The notes beneath the pieces were generated by a model. The model had not been told where the DNA came from, ran no database searches, and worked only from the letters and a program-made list of their open reading frames with translations. The translations under genes and the position numbers were made by a program. Shown piece after piece: positions 17,374 through 25,079 of a stretch of 64,000 bases of DNA. How positions within the stretch are numbered: the first letter of the stretch is position 1; each line of letters opens with the position of its first letter. Origin of the DNA: Desulfosporosinus youngiae DSM 17734 (GTDB lineage: Bacteria > Bacillota > Desulfitobacteriia > Desulfitobacteriales > Desulfitobacteriaceae); NCBI RefSeq assembly GCF_000244895.1, contig NZ_CM001441.1, forward strand, positions 2,500,226 through 2,564,225, read 5' to 3'.

Positions 17374-19460
17374 TTGGTACACTCGCTTTCATCAGATACT
17401 AAAAACCCGTTCATATAAAGCATACGGACAAGTTCCGTTAGCTTCGGGAAATATTGCTCGTTAAGCTTATTTTGTCTTAAAAAATTTCGAATTGCCAAAT
17501 CTGCCTGTTGAGGTACATTAAATGCTGATAATAATTCCGCTAAGGCAGGAGAGACCTGAATACTAATATAATAGCATAAATGAAACAAAAGGTGAATTCC
17601 ACGGAATAAAAAGCTCGTAACCCACTTAGGAATATACAGCTTTATTTGTATGTCAAAGTTTTTAATTAAAGGGCTGTCTGTTGAGTTTGTCTTCCAGATT
17701 AGGGTTGCCCGTATGGTTTCACTAAGCCGATAAAAAATATTTACAGGAATAATGGCATCAGGGGGCATCCATGGATACATCAGCCCTCGCATAACGTTAT
17801 TTTGCTCTTTTAACAAAGCAGATTTATCAAACCACCCTTCTTGCATTCCCCAGGCCTCTACCGAATTGCCCAGAAAATAGCGAGAGGAGCAGGGTAATTT
17901 CAAGGCGGTAATTTCGAATTCTTCAAAATGAAGATAAAGATTGGAGGATACATCCATTTCGAGAATGTTAATATTGAAGGTGAAGTTCTGATACTTCCGT
18001 TTAAGATGGGTCAGGAAATGGTAAGTCTCTTTACGCTGTAGTGGTGTTTCCCCCGGGAAGCCTATGATGAGGGGACAATGCACGGATATCCCCGCAGAGT
18101 GAAAAATAGCTACGATATGCTCCACAGTATCCAGTTCAAAGCCGGCTGAGAATTTGTTCATGCTGCGAAGTACGGAAGAAGATGCAGACTCTAGCCCGAA
18201 ACGTATTTCGCGCAGCCCGGAGGCATACAACAATTCACATAATTCAAGATTGAAATCCCCATCGAAACGAGAACGGACCTGCCAGAAAATATTAATTTTC
18301 CGGCGGAGTAAGCCTTTGGCAAACTCGGCAAGAAGTGACGGTGGAATAGCCTCATCGATAAACCAAAAGTACTTCCGCCCTTCTTGCAGAAGGTGTTCTA
18401 TCTTGTCAAGTTTTTCGTCAATATTGACTTCAAAGCGGTGATTTCCTTCGACATGGTATTTTGAATTAATACCGCAAAATGTACATTGGCGCCATGGACA
18501 TATTATCTCGGGAAAAAGCTTTGCGGACAATATCTCATAGGGGTCAATGTGAGTGGCATTGTTTGGAAGAGAGCGGGGGCGGGTATTTAAATAATCGTCA
18601 AATGTTACTGAAGACAAGCTGGAATATGGATTTTGATGGATATGCCCTGAATTATGGTCAACAAATATTAGATTCTTAATAAATTCTAAAGACTGTCCCT
18701 TTGCTAACGCTTGACGGAGTTTTACCATGGTTGGATTCGTTTCCTCCAGAACAATGCTGTCGATGATGGAAAACAAAGTTTGATTCCCCATAAGATGGGA
18801 GGTTATTTTATTCAGGGAATAATATTCTGAAGAATGATTTACGACCGAAATGTGAGCAGTCGGCTTATTTTTTTTGATGTAAACAGCCATGGCCATGGTT
18901 GACATTGTGATACGTCCATGCAACCAAACTAAATCTGGATTATTGGACAGAATTACCGGGAATACTTCTTCTTCCAAAAACTTCAGATAGGGATTCTGGG
19001 ATGGTATCATACAGTTTGCCAGCATTTCCTGGGAGGATGTTTGATTTAAAGCGAATCCGTCCGAAATAGTCAGGGTATGCGGAAAATAGATCAATTCAGA
19101 ATACATTTTGCAGAGAATCGAAAGGGTTTCAAGAGCGCCAAAATAATCGCGCACGTCCGTTGCCTGATTCACAATCTGATGAATTGCCAGCTGACACCTT
19201 TCGACAAACAACTGCGGTTTTTCTAGGATGGCAGCATATTGAACAATATCTACCGGCAGATTATGATGCTTATTTGCCAAAATATTCAACAAATTGTGAA
19301 TGGATGCGGCTTTTAAGTGTTGAGCCCAGAATAGGCCGTTTGCACGGCGTAAACTATCAGGGACGGCGTTGTCGAGTGGTTCCAGTCGTAAGCTGTTTAG
19401 ATCCGGTTGGCTAAACTCATAAAAGAGACCTTCAAGAGAATAGAGGTGTAATTCATTCAT
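17370..19460 (-). CDS. B12-binding-type radical SAM enzyme, probable peptide maturase
   Basis: The 696-residue protein (start chosen at MNELHLYSLEGL; an in-frame ATG at 19484 has no ribosome site) has a cobalamin-binding-like N-terminal half (PDLVWLHGRITMSTMAMA, ISVVNHSS) and a radical SAM core. The cluster Cys are C321, C326 and C329 in CPWRQCTFCGIN, a CX4CX2C spacing rather than CX3CX2C. The CTFCG(I/L)N segment resembles, from memory, RiPP-maturation radical SAM proteins in which residues separate the first two Cys. FGLESASSSVLRSMNK and IIGFPGET are standard core motifs. No SPASM domain is seen. It could C-methylate the glycine run of the next gene's peptide (inference). Confidence 0.75.
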   Translation of the reverse strand: MNELHLYSLEGLFYEFSQPDLNSLRLEPLDNAVPDSLRRANGLFWAQHLKAASIHNLLNILANKHHNLPVDIVQYAAILEKPQLFVERCQLAIHQIVNQATDVRDYFGALETLSILCKMYSELIYFPHTLTISDGFALNQTSSQEMLANCMIPSQNPYLKFLEEEVFPVILSNNPDLVWLHGRITMSTMAMAVYIKKNKPTAHISVVNHSSEYYSLNKITSHLMGNQTLFSIIDSIVLEETNPTMVKLRQALAKGQSLEFIKNLIFVDHNSGHIHQNPYSSLSSVTFDDYLNTRPRSLPNNATHIDPYEILSAKLFPEIICPWRQCTFCGINSKYHVEGNHRFEVNIDEKLDKIEHLLQEGRKYFWFIDEAIPPSLLAEFAKGLLRRKINIFWQVRSRFDGDFNLELCELLYASGLREIRFGLESASSSVLRSMNKFSAGFELDTVEHIVAIFHSAGISVHCPLIIGFPGETPLQRKETYHFLTHLKRKYQNFTFNINILEMDVSSNLYLHFEEFEITALKLPCSSRYFLGNSVEAWGMQEGWFDKSALLKEQNNVMRGLMYPWMPPDAIIPVNIFYRLSETIRATLIWKTNSTDSPLIKNFDIQIKLYIPKWVTSFLFRGIHLLFHLCYYISIQVSPALAELLSAFNVPQQADLAIRNFLRQNKLNEQYFPKLTELVRMLYMNGFLVSDESECTK

Positions 19461-19595
19461 AAAAGTACTCTTGCCCACTTTCATTAATAAATATGATATT
19501 CAATTCGCGTAGGGCAAATACATATGTAGGTATAAGCAACGAGACCATCAGAAAAGTAAAACTATTACCCAATATTAAGTTGATGGTTACACACC

Positions 19596-19624
19596 ATTAT
19601 ATTTAATGTGAGGAAAACCTTCAA
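19596..19624 (-). promoter_or_regulatory. Promoter of the radical SAM/peptide operon
   Basis: On the minus strand TTGAAG (19619-19624) and TATAAT (19596-19601) are separated by 17 bases, leaving a 5' leader of about 130 bases. The rest of the gap up to 19845 shows no gene. Confidence 0.6.
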
Positions 19625-19845
19625 GTCAAACACCTTCAAAAATAAACAGATTATGGAATACCGGTATAAACGAATAAGTACTTATCTGGTATAGTGGTTC
19701 GCTCTGCTGTCTTGATCTGATTATAAATGACTGGACAAGGTTCATAATATTTAAAAACAGTGGAACTTTTTAGCCTCCTTATGAATCCTAAGTACTGAAA
19801 TGCATTTCGAATTGAAATTGAAATAGTTGAGGTGAGGATCAAAGC

Positions 19846-21573
19846 GTGAAAAAAGATCTGATTGGGAAGGCCCGGCAGGGTGACCTTGACGCTTGGGAAG
19901 TATTAATCCGGGAAATCTATCCCCAGGCTTCGAAACAGGCCTTCTGCCTGCTGAGAGATAAGGATCTGGCCCTGGATGCCGTGCAAAACACGATGCTTAA
20001 GGTTTTTAATAACCTGTCAGGCTTAAAAGATGACGGTGCCTTTACCGGTTGGTGGCGGCGGATATTAACCAACGAAGTATACCTGTTGCTGCGTTTCAGC
20101 AGCAGGGTAATGCCGGGGATAACACCGGAACTGCTGAACACCGGGGAACTGTCTGTCGAGGATGCTGTCACGCTGAAGTTGGAAATGGGGCAGGCGATTA
20201 AAGGGCTTCCTCTGGAACAACAGCAAATCCTGCTTGATATTGATCTAAGAGGATTGAATTTACAGGAAGCAGCTGTTGAATACAATCTTCCCCTGGGAAC
20301 GGTCAAGTCGCGGTTATTCCGGGCCCGGGCCCGTCTGCAGGAAACGCTGAAACAGTATAGAAAAAAGCCAAAGGAGCGAATAGACATGACGCTAGAGCCA
20401 TCAGATATAAAAGACCGGATTTGTGACTATTTGGAAGGAACCATGGAGGCAGCAGCCAGAAATACCTTTGAACAAGAACTGTCGCAAAACCCTGCCTGGC
20501 AAGAGGAAATGAAAAAGCAAAAGGACTTTTTGACATTTCTGCATTCACTGACCGGAAAAATTACCCTTTCCGTAGCCGAGATTAAGGATAAGGTGCAGGC
20601 GGTGATAGAGAAAACAGAGGATTACGAGGAAATCGTGGATGCTACTTTCTTTGAGCAGGGAAAACCAACCACCATGACCTCTCATATTTGGTTCAAGAAG
20701 CCTGATAGCTATCGGACAGACGGGGACAGTGCGTCAACGGGTCCCATAACCGTCATTATGAAAGACGGAATTATGCTGAGTTGGCTTGCCGATAAGCGCC
20801 AGGTCAGAAAACTTATCTTAAGCCAGGAATACAGAGAACGCGGCAACTTTAATTTTCCGGACAGCCTCAAGGCCATGGCCGAGAATAAATCCAGCCGGAT
20901 ATTAGGTACGGAATACCTGCAAGGCCGGCCTGTTCTTCATGTCCAATTCAGTGAACAAGTTCCCGGGCTGGGGGAAATGAATACTCATCACTGGATGGAC
21001 AAAGAAACCTGGATGCCAATACGAACGGAATATTATAATGTTAAAGGAGAACTGGTTAACCGCCGGGAAGTGAGGGAGCTCCGTCTCAATCAGGGACTGC
21101 CTGATTCCCTGTTTGAACTGGATCTTCCTGAAGGGGTAACCATCGAGGAGGAAAACAGTCAAGTCCTCAATCTTCCTCAGGATATAACGCTGACTGAGGC
21201 AGCAGAGCGTTTACATCAGGCCCCCTATAGTTTGCCTGGTCAGAATTATAAGATCAAACACCAATGGATTGAAATAAAAGAGGGGAAAGGTGCTCTGCTC
21301 AGCATGTATTCCGTCCTCGGTGAGCAGAACCCGTTGTTGATTGTCACCCAAGGGCCGGTGCCGCATACTAATCTGCCTCCAAATTCAAGCACCGAACCCG
21401 TAGAAATTGAGTTTGACGGCAGGAAAACAACAGGGGGCCTCATCAAGGTCGAATTGGCGGGTGTCAAATACATGCTCGAGTGGGAGGACAATGGTTACTA
21501 TTATACCTGCGGCGGGCAGCTGGAAAAGGCTGAATTGCTCAAAGTCCCCGGAAAATTGAAGCGGGCAGAATAA
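19846..21573 (+). CDS. ECF-type sigma factor fused to anti-sigma-like and MucB/LolA-like domains
   Basis: The 575-residue protein begins with sigma-70 region 2 (AFCLLRDKDLALDAVQNTML, then GWWRRILTNE) and region 4 with a helix-turn-helix (NLQEAAVEYNLPLGTVKSRL), ending near residue 175. Next comes a segment like an anti-sigma head (ICDYLEGTMEAAARNTFEQE) without the zinc-finger His/Cys. A long C-terminal half (about 235-570) resembles MucB/LolA-like outer-surface domains (TATFFEQGKPT..., TEYLQGRPVLHVQF). I see no transmembrane segment, so unlike separate sigma/anti-sigma pairs the sensor half may be cytoplasmic. The start has GAGGTGAGG upstream. It is a single gene. Confidence 0.7.
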   Translation: MKKDLIGKARQGDLDAWEVLIREIYPQASKQAFCLLRDKDLALDAVQNTMLKVFNNLSGLKDDGAFTGWWRRILTNEVYLLLRFSSRVMPGITPELLNTGELSVEDAVTLKLEMGQAIKGLPLEQQQILLDIDLRGLNLQEAAVEYNLPLGTVKSRLFRARARLQETLKQYRKKPKERIDMTLEPSDIKDRICDYLEGTMEAAARNTFEQELSQNPAWQEEMKKQKDFLTFLHSLTGKITLSVAEIKDKVQAVIEKTEDYEEIVDATFFEQGKPTTMTSHIWFKKPDSYRTDGDSASTGPITVIMKDGIMLSWLADKRQVRKLILSQEYRERGNFNFPDSLKAMAENKSSRILGTEYLQGRPVLHVQFSEQVPGLGEMNTHHWMDKETWMPIRTEYYNVKGELVNRREVRELRLNQGLPDSLFELDLPEGVTIEEENSQVLNLPQDITLTEAAERLHQAPYSLPGQNYKIKHQWIEIKEGKGALLSMYSVLGEQNPLLIVTQGPVPHTNLPPNSSTEPVEIEFDGRKTTGGLIKVELAGVKYMLEWEDNGYYYTCGGQLEKAELLKVPGKLKRAE

Positions 21574-21701
21574 AAATTTTAGAGAAGGTGATACCAGTAG
21601 ATCCCGTCGCCCTACCGCGCTGCCATGGTATTTTTGTCTGCTGCAGCAGGTGGCAATGAGAAGAATATTACAATCTCCCGTAAGGAGTCATAATAGCCTG
21701 A

Positions 21702-21728
21702 GGCGGCCACGCGGCCGCCGCTCTTTTG
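21702..21728 (+). terminator. GC-rich terminator
   Basis: GGCGGCC (21702-21708) and GGCCGCC (21713-21719) pair around a 4-base loop, followed by GCTCTTTT. The same hairpin recurs at 39194-39211. Confidence 0.65.
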
Positions 21729-21932
21729 GGCTCCACTTAAACTTACCGTTGATCATAGAGATCGTTGCCCGTGTACCTGGGGGGTTAGGCGGCTCTTTAA
21801 GAAACCAGGTTCTGCTTTGCGCCTACGAGGTCTCCAAAAGGCACAAAGGGATTACGACCCACTTCCATGAAAAGCTGGGTTTTTATAGCTTACCGCAAAA
21901 ACGTGAGTGAGGTTTTGAAAGGATAAAGCATT

Positions 21933-21977
21933 GTCGCATCTACACAATCAAGGTGTAGTAATTATGCGACTATTTTA
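21933..21977 (+). terminator. GTCGCA hairpin, copy 1
   Basis: GTCGCAT (21933-21939)/ATGCGAC (21964-21970) and inner CTACAC/GTGTAG form a stem, followed by TATTTT. A sister element lies at 23514-23558, in the same place relative to the second sigma-54 promoter. Confidence 0.5.
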
Positions 21978-22023
21978 AGGGAGATACTATTAAATATCAG
22001 GTAAGACCAGTTAATTCACAGCT

Positions 22024-22075
22024 ATCAGATAAGCCCGAGTTTACTAATTATTTAGTGAATTCGGGCTTATCTGAT
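22024..22075. repeat. Long inverted repeat upstream of sigma-54 promoter 1
   Basis: ATCAGATAAGCCCGA (22024-22038) pairs with TCGGGCTTATCTGAT (22061-22075); with inner bases this is a 24-pair arm (two G-T) around a 4-base loop. It lies 36 bp upstream of the -24 element. It could be a terminator or the activator's upstream binding site; the matching repeat at 23612-23651 favours the latter. Confidence 0.6.
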
Positions 22076-22110
22076 TTGAGGAAAATCTATTATTTTAATA
22101 ACGAGCCATT

Positions 22111-22125
22111 TGGTATGAATCTTGC
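22111..22125 (+). promoter_or_regulatory. Sigma-54 promoter 1
   Basis: TGGTATGAATCTTGC has GG and GC with exactly 10 bases between them, the -24/-12 rule of sigma-54 promoters. It precedes the membrane protein gene by about 110 bp. Confidence 0.75.
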
Positions 22126-22234
22126 GTATATTTTCCACTCAGAGGTTGACTCATCTAAAAATGAAAGAGAGGGGGATAGGTTGAAAGGGTTTAGAGGTGT
22201 CTCGGAAAGTGGATAAATATGAGGAGGAATGTCA

Positions 22235-23467
22235 ATGTCAAATCACGCTTCACACCCTCGCTGGGGGCAGCCCTTAACCGGTCTTATTGCAACGGCTTCA
22301 ATAGGAATTTTCAGCTTGATAACGTGGTACATCTTTGGATCTCCCCAGGGAATTTTTAAATACTATGAACACCCAATTCTTGAATTTTTAGCCTGGATGG
22401 TTTTGATAGGTGTCTGGCAGCATATTCTTTTTGGAAATTGGCCGATTGCTAAGTTAGAACCCGTGAAACGCGGAATTGTAATGTTGGGGATTAATATCGC
22501 AGCAACCTATATAATTATTTATGGTGTCTTTCAAGGTTTTTTGGGAAAACTCATACTTCCTCTTTGGAGTGTTGAGGCTTTAACAGTACGGGGTATAACT
22601 GAAGAAGTCGCCAGAGAATACACGGGTGGGGCGCTTACCATGTTCGTTTTAATAGGGTTTTTCACCTATATGTTCTGGACGATTCTCTTTAAAAAATGGC
22701 CTTGGGGAGGAAAACTGACCCAGCCTGCTTTAGGTTTGGCGGAGTGGGGGATCACCACAGTCGTGACGCTTTTGGCCTATGGAACGCTTATATACCCCTT
22801 CTACGTAAGTGTAGTGTTAAAGCAACCTCTAGCTGCTGCGGCTCCTTGGTGGGGGGGAATTGATGGTGTTGCGCACTTAAACTATGTCGTTGCGATTTGG
22901 CAATGGATGGCAATGTATCTTTTGATGACTGCGAATATCTGGTCAGGAAAACCGTTTCACCTTATCAAAAAACAGCCTTGGAGCGGGCTGGTTGGCTTAG
23001 TTTCACTGATTGCTATAGCCTACTTGACCGTTAAAATTTTGATGTTTGGAATGGGTGCAGTATGGGGGGCAGTAAATCCGCAGGCTTCTGATGGCCCCGC
23101 CTCCTTAGTATGGCGCTATTATCATATCGCCTCTATGGCTGGGTTCACCTTATTTCCGTTCCTGATCTGGAACCATTATTTTGACAACTGGCCGCAGAAA
23201 TGGGGAAGCGCTGTTGGTTGGATTGTTCGGACCGTGATAGTTTTCGCCCTTGCTGCGGTCCAGTATTTTGTCTATTACATGGTCTGTCTGCCGTTACTTG
23301 GACTAATGCCTGAGCTTTCTAATCATGCCAACAAACCCTTAGTTTGGTTGTTCTGGGTGGCTATTCCCGTAGTTTTCAATGTTTGGTTTATGGGAAAGGT
23401 TCCTTTTTACAAGTCAACTTCCGAGCAGGTGAACCTGGCAGAATCAAAAGGTGTATCGACCAATTGA
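22235..23467 (+). CDS. Polytopic membrane protein of the beta-oxidation cluster
   Basis: The 410-residue protein has about ten hydrophobic segments and is rich in Trp, Phe and Gly. I recognise no transporter signature. The start at 22235 is preferred over 22229 because GAGGAGG ends at 22227. It has its own sigma-54 promoter, a near twin of the one before the thiolase operon, so it should be switched on with those enzymes. A role in uptake of the acid or alcohol that feeds the pathway is a reasonable inference, not shown by sequence. Confidence 0.65.
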   Translation: MSNHASHPRWGQPLTGLIATASIGIFSLITWYIFGSPQGIFKYYEHPILEFLAWMVLIGVWQHILFGNWPIAKLEPVKRGIVMLGINIAATYIIIYGVFQGFLGKLILPLWSVEALTVRGITEEVAREYTGGALTMFVLIGFFTYMFWTILFKKWPWGGKLTQPALGLAEWGITTVVTLLAYGTLIYPFYVSVVLKQPLAAAAPWWGGIDGVAHLNYVVAIWQWMAMYLLMTANIWSGKPFHLIKKQPWSGLVGLVSLIAIAYLTVKILMFGMGAVWGAVNPQASDGPASLVWRYYHIASMAGFTLFPFLIWNHYFDNWPQKWGSAVGWIVRTVIVFALAAVQYFVYYMVCLPLLGLMPELSNHANKPLVWLFWVAIPVVFNVWFMGKVPFYKSTSEQVNLAESKGVSTN

Positions 23468-23513
23468 CAGCTTCCAACTTTGAAGAGATAGCTCTGAGAT
23501 GACTTAAGCAAAT

Positions 23514-23558
23514 GTCGCAAAAACACAATCAAGTTGTAGTGCGTATGCGACTATTATT
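23514..23558 (+). terminator. GTCGCA hairpin, copy 2
   Basis: GTCGCA (23514-23519)/TGCGAC (23546-23551) followed by TATTATT, just after the membrane protein gene. It is related in sequence to 21933-21977. Confidence 0.5.
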
Positions 23559-23611
23559 GAGAATTAATGATGAAAGATTTGGAAAAAATCAGGACTTTAA
23601 TAGCTATAACG

Positions 23612-23651
23612 GAAGCCCGAATTTACTAATTGCCAGGTAAATTCGGGCTTC
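23612..23651. repeat. Inverted repeat upstream of sigma-54 promoter 2
   Basis: GAAGCCCGAATTTAC (23612-23626) pairs perfectly with GTAAATTCGGGCTTC (23637-23651). It shares AAGCCCGA...TCGGGCTT and the inner TTTACTAATT with 22024-22075, and lies about 42 bp upstream of the second -24 element. Probable activator-binding site or terminator. Confidence 0.6.
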
Positions 23652-23692
23652 TCAGACTATTTTGATAATTATTCGTATAATATTGGCCGATT

Positions 23693-23707
23693 TGGTATGG
23701 ATCTTGC
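23693..23707 (+). promoter_or_regulatory. Sigma-54 promoter 2
   Basis: TGGTATGGATCTTGC, with 10 bases between GG and GC, differs from promoter 1 by one base. It heads the thiolase-to-acyl-CoA-dehydrogenase operon. Confidence 0.75.
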
Positions 23708-23813
23708 TTATATGTACGGTCAGAGGGAACTTACAGTGATAAAGGAGGATAGAAGTAAACCCGGCTAGAAGTATCCGCGAGTTTTTGGTTTCAAAATAAA
23801 GGAGGGTATCCAA

Positions 23814-25007
23814 ATGTATTCAAAAGCGTTTATTCCTTATGGTGGTTACTACAGTACACCCTTTGCCCGTTGGCAGGGGAGTCTGCAAAATGAACATGCT
23901 GTCGAACTGGCAGCCTCAACCGCTAAAAAATGGCTGGCAAGCAAGGCCATTGATCCCAAGTTATTCGAATATCTGGTTTTTGGTAAAACCATCGGACAAA
24001 TTTATACGTTTTACGATGCTCCTTGGGCGGCCTCACTAATGGGTGCTCCGGATATCCCTGGTATGCATATTACTCAGGCCTGCTCTACTTCCACAACGGT
24101 TTTAAATCAAGCGGCGTCAGCTATCGAGACAGGCCTTTATGAAACCTCATTTTGCTTGCTCACAGACCGTTGTTCCAATGGCCCCTTCACAGTCTGGCCT
24201 AATCCCAAGGGCCCTGGGGGTGAACTGATTTCGGAAAGCTGGCTGATGGATAACTTTGACGGTGGTCCTTGGAGAGGAGTTGCCATGATTCAAACTGCCG
24301 AAAACGTGGTCAATAAGGCTGGTGGAATCACTAAAGAAGACGTTGACCGGGTTACGGCGAGACGTTATGAGCAATATCAGGCTGCTTTGGCGAATGAGCG
24401 GGCTTTCCAAAAACGTTATATGATTCCAGCGGAATATAAAATCAGCAAAAAGAAAACAGGAGTCGTGGAAACGGATGAAGGCGTGACCCCCACAACGCTG
24501 GAGAGTTTGACTGCCTTAAAACCGGTTATCCCAGGAGGGGTACACTCCTTTGGTGCTCAAACCCATCCGGCGGATGGCAATTGCGGGTTGATTGTCACCA
24601 CCAGAGATAAGGCTCGGGAACTGAGTACGGATAAAAACCTGGAAGTTCAGATCCTATCCTATGGCTATGCCCGTGCTGAACAGGCGCATATGGCTATGGC
24701 TGTAGTTCCTGCCGCAAGAATGGCGTTGGAAAAGGCCGGGATCGGTATCAAGGATGTAAAAGCGATCAAATCTCACAATCCATTTACGGCCAACGATTTG
24801 TACATGGCTAACGAGATGGGTATTGATGTCATGATGATGAATAATTACGGCTGCTCACTTGTTTACGGGCATCCTCAGGCACCTACTGCCGCTCGGACCA
24901 TTATCGAAATGATTGAAGAGCTGGCGATTCTTGGTGGCGGTTATGGTCTATTCACAGGATGCGCTGCCGGCGACACCGGTGCTGCCTTAGTTATCAAGGT
25001 TTCTTAA
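23814..25007 (+). CDS. Thiolase-family acyl-CoA acetyltransferase
   Basis: The 397-residue protein is a thiolase: nucleophilic Cys in ITQACSTSTT (about residue 90), KSHNPFTANDLYMANEMG in place of the HNAF/HEAF block, CSLVYGHPQAPTAAR for the GHP.GASG block, and LGGGYGLFTGCAAGDTGAAL for the C-terminal GG(G)xG...C block. It would split a 3-ketoacyl-CoA with CoA to give acetyl-CoA, the last step of beta-oxidation. The sequence departs from classical short-chain thiolases, so the chain or side group may be unusual. The ATG has AAAGGAGGG upstream. First gene of the five-enzyme operon. Confidence 0.85.
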   Translation: MYSKAFIPYGGYYSTPFARWQGSLQNEHAVELAASTAKKWLASKAIDPKLFEYLVFGKTIGQIYTFYDAPWAASLMGAPDIPGMHITQACSTSTTVLNQAASAIETGLYETSFCLLTDRCSNGPFTVWPNPKGPGGELISESWLMDNFDGGPWRGVAMIQTAENVVNKAGGITKEDVDRVTARRYEQYQAALANERAFQKRYMIPAEYKISKKKTGVVETDEGVTPTTLESLTALKPVIPGGVHSFGAQTHPADGNCGLIVTTRDKARELSTDKNLEVQILSYGYARAEQAHMAMAVVPAARMALEKAGIGIKDVKAIKSHNPFTANDLYMANEMGIDVMMMNNYGCSLVYGHPQAPTAARTIIEMIEELAILGGGYGLFTGCAAGDTGAALVIKVS

Positions 25008-25079
25008 TAGAAACGGGAGAAGGGATCAGAGTCAAGAAACTGTTTTGCTGATTGAAAGAGCGGGAAAGGAAGGGAAGCT

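Noticed and set aside
21740-21775. Similarity between GATCATAGAGATCGTT here and GATCGTAGAGATCGTT near 55311
   Set aside because: About 16 bases only, with no shared flanks or reading frame; too short to call a repeat family.
21650-21910. Open frame of 86 codons after the sigma-factor gene
   Set aside because: It spans the GC-rich terminator at 21702, has no ribosome site and gives an Arg/Leu-rich, non-protein-like product.
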